The position numbers were made by a program, and so were the translations under genes. A model generated the notes under the pieces. It did no database searches. It saw nothing but the letters and a program-made list of their open reading frames with translations, and was not told the DNA's origin. Below, piece after piece: positions 5,788 through 7,236 of a DNA stretch of 7,236 nucleotides (within the stretch, counting starts at the first letter, position 1; each line of letters begins with the position of its first letter). Origin of the DNA: Actinomycetes bacterium. GTDB lineage: Bacteria > Actinomycetota > Acidimicrobiia > Acidimicrobiales > RAAP-2. The stretch is from assembly GCA_021805305.1 (NCBI GenBank), contig JAJZFO010000072.1, positions 1-7,236 of the forward strand. Direction: 5' to 3'.

Positions 5788-5793
5788 AAGGAG
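5788..5793 (+). promoter_or_regulatory. Strong Shine-Dalgarno (AAGGAG) deciding the exporter start
   Basis: AAGGAG is followed six nt later by TTG 5800, ideal spacing. It lies inside the reading frame that would start at ATG 5785, which itself has no SD. This favours TTG 5800 as the real start codon. Confidence 0.6.
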
Positions 5794-5799
5794 ACTCAA

Positions 5800-7236
5800 T
5801 TGACCCGGCGCCGGCGACGCAGCCCCTGGTTGATTCTCGCCGTCTTGTGCATCGCGGTCTTGATCGTGGTCATCGACAACACGATCGTCAATGTCGCGCT
5901 GCCGACCTTGTCGGCGAAACTGAACGCATCGGACTCGGGGTTGCAGTGGATCGTTGACAGCTATTCGTTACCCTTCGCGGGCCTCCTGTTGGCCGGTGGG
6001 GAGATCTCGGATCGCTGGGGGCGTCGTCGGGTGATGCAGGCCTCACTCCTCTCCTTCGCGCTGTTCTCCCTCGTGGCCGCGCAGAGTCACTCGTTGACCC
6101 AGTTGCTCACTGCGCGCGCCCTGATGGGCGTCTCGGCCGCCTTCATCTTCCCCGCGACGCTCTCCTTGATCACGGCCTCCTTCGACGACTTGGCGGCCCG
6201 GGCCAAGGCCTTTGGGATCTGGGGGGCGACCGCGGGGGTCGCCATCGCCGTGGGACCCATCGCTGGGGGGTACCTCATCGACCACTTCTGGTTCGGGTCC
6301 GTCTTCGTGGTGAACGTACCGGTGGCGTGCCTCACCATTGCGCTGGCCGCCTTCGTCGTGCCCGAGTCGCGCAGCCCGGTGATGCGCCGCGTCGACCTGG
6401 GCGGTCTCTTCCTCGGCAGCGTCAGCGTGACGACGCTGGTGCTGGGGATCATCGAGGGCCCCTCGTGGGGCTGGCTGAGTGCGCGGGTCCTCGGTCTCTT
6501 CGCGGTGTCCCTGGTGACGCTCCTGCTCTTCGCGCGCTACGAGCGACACCTCGTCGACCCGATGCTCGACGTGCGCCTGTTTCGCCGCGGCGCGTTCTCC
6601 GCGGCGGCGGGCGCCATCGCCACGAGCTTCTTTTGCCTGTTCGGCTTCGTCTTCCTCGTCACCCAGTACTTTCAGTTGGTGCACGACTACACGCCCCTGT
6701 CGGCGGGGGTGCACACCCTGCCCTTCGCCCTCGCCACCATCATCGCCACTCCCATCGGCGCCGTCGTGGCGCTGCGCATCGGGATCCGCTGGGTGGTGTC
6801 CTCGGGCCTGGTGATCATGGGCGCCGCCATGATGTGGATGACCCAATTCGGGGCCCACGCCGCGTACTGGGGACCGGTCGTGATCTCGATGATGGTACTG
6901 GCGGTGGGTTTCTCCTTCATCTCGTCGCCGTCGACCTCGGCGCTGATGGGCTCCTTGACCGCGGCGCAGATCGGCGCGGGCGCCGCGGTCAACGAGACGA
7001 CCCGAGAGCTCGGTGGCACGCTGGGCGTCGCGGTGGTGGGCTCGGTCTTCTCCTCGCTCTTCGCGCGACGCGTCGCCGAGGTGCTGGGCCCCCTGGGACT
7101 GGGTCACCACGGCATCGAGGTGGCGCAGCGTTCGATGCAGGCGGCCCTGCGCGTGGTGGCCATGGCCGGCCCGGCGGCGCGCAGCGCCGCGACCTACGAG
7201 GGGCTCGACCAGGCGTTCATGGACGGGTTCCACCGC
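5800..7236 (+). CDS. MFS drug:H+ antiporter, DHA2 (EmrB/QacA) type, 14 TM, 3' end outside window
   Basis: The frame is open without a stop to the window edge: 479 residues from TTG 5800 (484 from ATG 5785). Family members are roughly 480-530 residues, so only the last segment should be missing. A proton-driven inner-membrane exporter, usually of drugs, dyes or own metabolites. Signatures visible: a basic N-terminus (RRRRR, 3-7), then TM1 ending in the DHA2 motif VIDNTIVNVALP (24-35) with Asp26. Motif A GEISDRWGRRR (67-77) follows with Asp71. Motif C in TM5, GVAIAVGPIAGG (146-157), is typical of drug antiporters. Late in the protein, INETTRELGG-like VNETTRELGGTLGVAV (about 401-416) is characteristic of EmrB/QacA. 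It is divergent from the TetR gene with a shared operator, so efflux induced by a ligand is likely. The substrate is unknown. Confidence 0.94.
   Translation, partial: MTRRRRRSPWLILAVLCIAVLIVVIDNTIVNVALPTLSAKLNASDSGLQWIVDSYSLPFAGLLLAGGEISDRWGRRRVMQASLLSFALFSLVAAQSHSLTQLLTARALMGVSAAFIFPATLSLITASFDDLAARAKAFGIWGATAGVAIAVGPIAGGYLIDHFWFGSVFVVNVPVACLTIALAAFVVPESRSPVMRRVDLGGLFLGSVSVTTLVLGIIEGPSWGWLSARVLGLFAVSLVTLLLFARYERHLVDPMLDVRLFRRGAFSAAAGAIATSFFCLFGFVFLVTQYFQLVHDYTPLSAGVHTLPFALATIIATPIGAVVALRIGIRWVVSSGLVIMGAAMMWMTQFGAHAAYWGPVVISMMVLAVGFSFISSPSTSALMGSLTAAQIGAGAAVNETTRELGGTLGVAVVGSVFSSLFARRVAEVLGPLGLGHHGIEVAQRSMQAALRVVAMAGPAARSAATYEGLDQAFMDGFHR

Noticed and set aside
6043..7233. 396-codon open frame on the minus strand
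   Set aside because: Antisense shadow of the MFS gene. Its translation is low-complexity His/Arg/Asp/Gly-rich, as expected from the complement of GC-rich codons, while the plus frame carries clear MFS motifs.
1..7236. CRISPR array, insertion sequence, phage or defence system
   Set aside because: No spaced direct repeats, terminal inverted repeats, transposase, nuclease-effector or toxin-antitoxin genes were seen; coding is accounted for by ordinary families.

Overview
The window is GC-rich, with strong G/C preference at third codon positions, short intergenic gaps and several tightly coupled gene pairs. Four things suggest a high-GC actinobacterium, possibly of the Acidimicrobiia type: an oligoribonuclease (orn), TANNNT-type -10 elements placed only 6-7 nt before start codons (leaderless mRNAs), polar amino-acid ABC proteins of the kind common in Actinobacteria, and a CCA-encoding tRNA. 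This taxonomic assignment is inference from composition and gene style. No rRNA or other marker is present.

Layout, left to right. (1) 1-775, minus strand: orn followed by the first 72 codons of an acyl-CoA ligase-like gene, joined by a TGATG stop/start overlap. (2) 826-1257, plus: dut (dUTPase), divergent from orn across a 50-nt gap that carries two back-to-back -10 elements. (3) 1328-1403, plus: tRNA-Gly(GCC). Fifty nt later comes a complete polar amino-acid ABC importer operon of substrate-binding protein, permease and ATPase (1454-4131). No terminator is visible between the tRNA and the operon. (4) 4197-5123, plus: an HSL-family alpha/beta hydrolase. (5) 5120-5734, minus: a TetR-family repressor, convergent with the hydrolase; their stop codons share one CTAG. 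(6) 5800-7236, plus, running off the window: a DHA2-type 14-TM MFS drug exporter, divergent from the repressor. A 15-bp perfect palindrome with a 1-nt centre sits between them and overlaps the exporter's TATAAT.

How the genes work together. orn and dut are housekeeping functions (nanoRNA turnover and dUTP removal). The ABC genes form one importer: an extracytoplasmic receptor, an (inferred) homodimeric permease and an ATPase dimer. The repressor, palindrome and exporter form a standard self-regulated efflux module, with inducer release of TetR expected to derepress export. The hydrolase may or may not belong to that module.

I see no CRISPR array, transposon, phage gene, toxin-antitoxin or defence system. 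Nothing here looks like a wholly new system. The points most worth checking are regulatory architecture (leaderless divergent promoters, tRNA-mRNA co-transcription, operator placement) and a few protein oddities.
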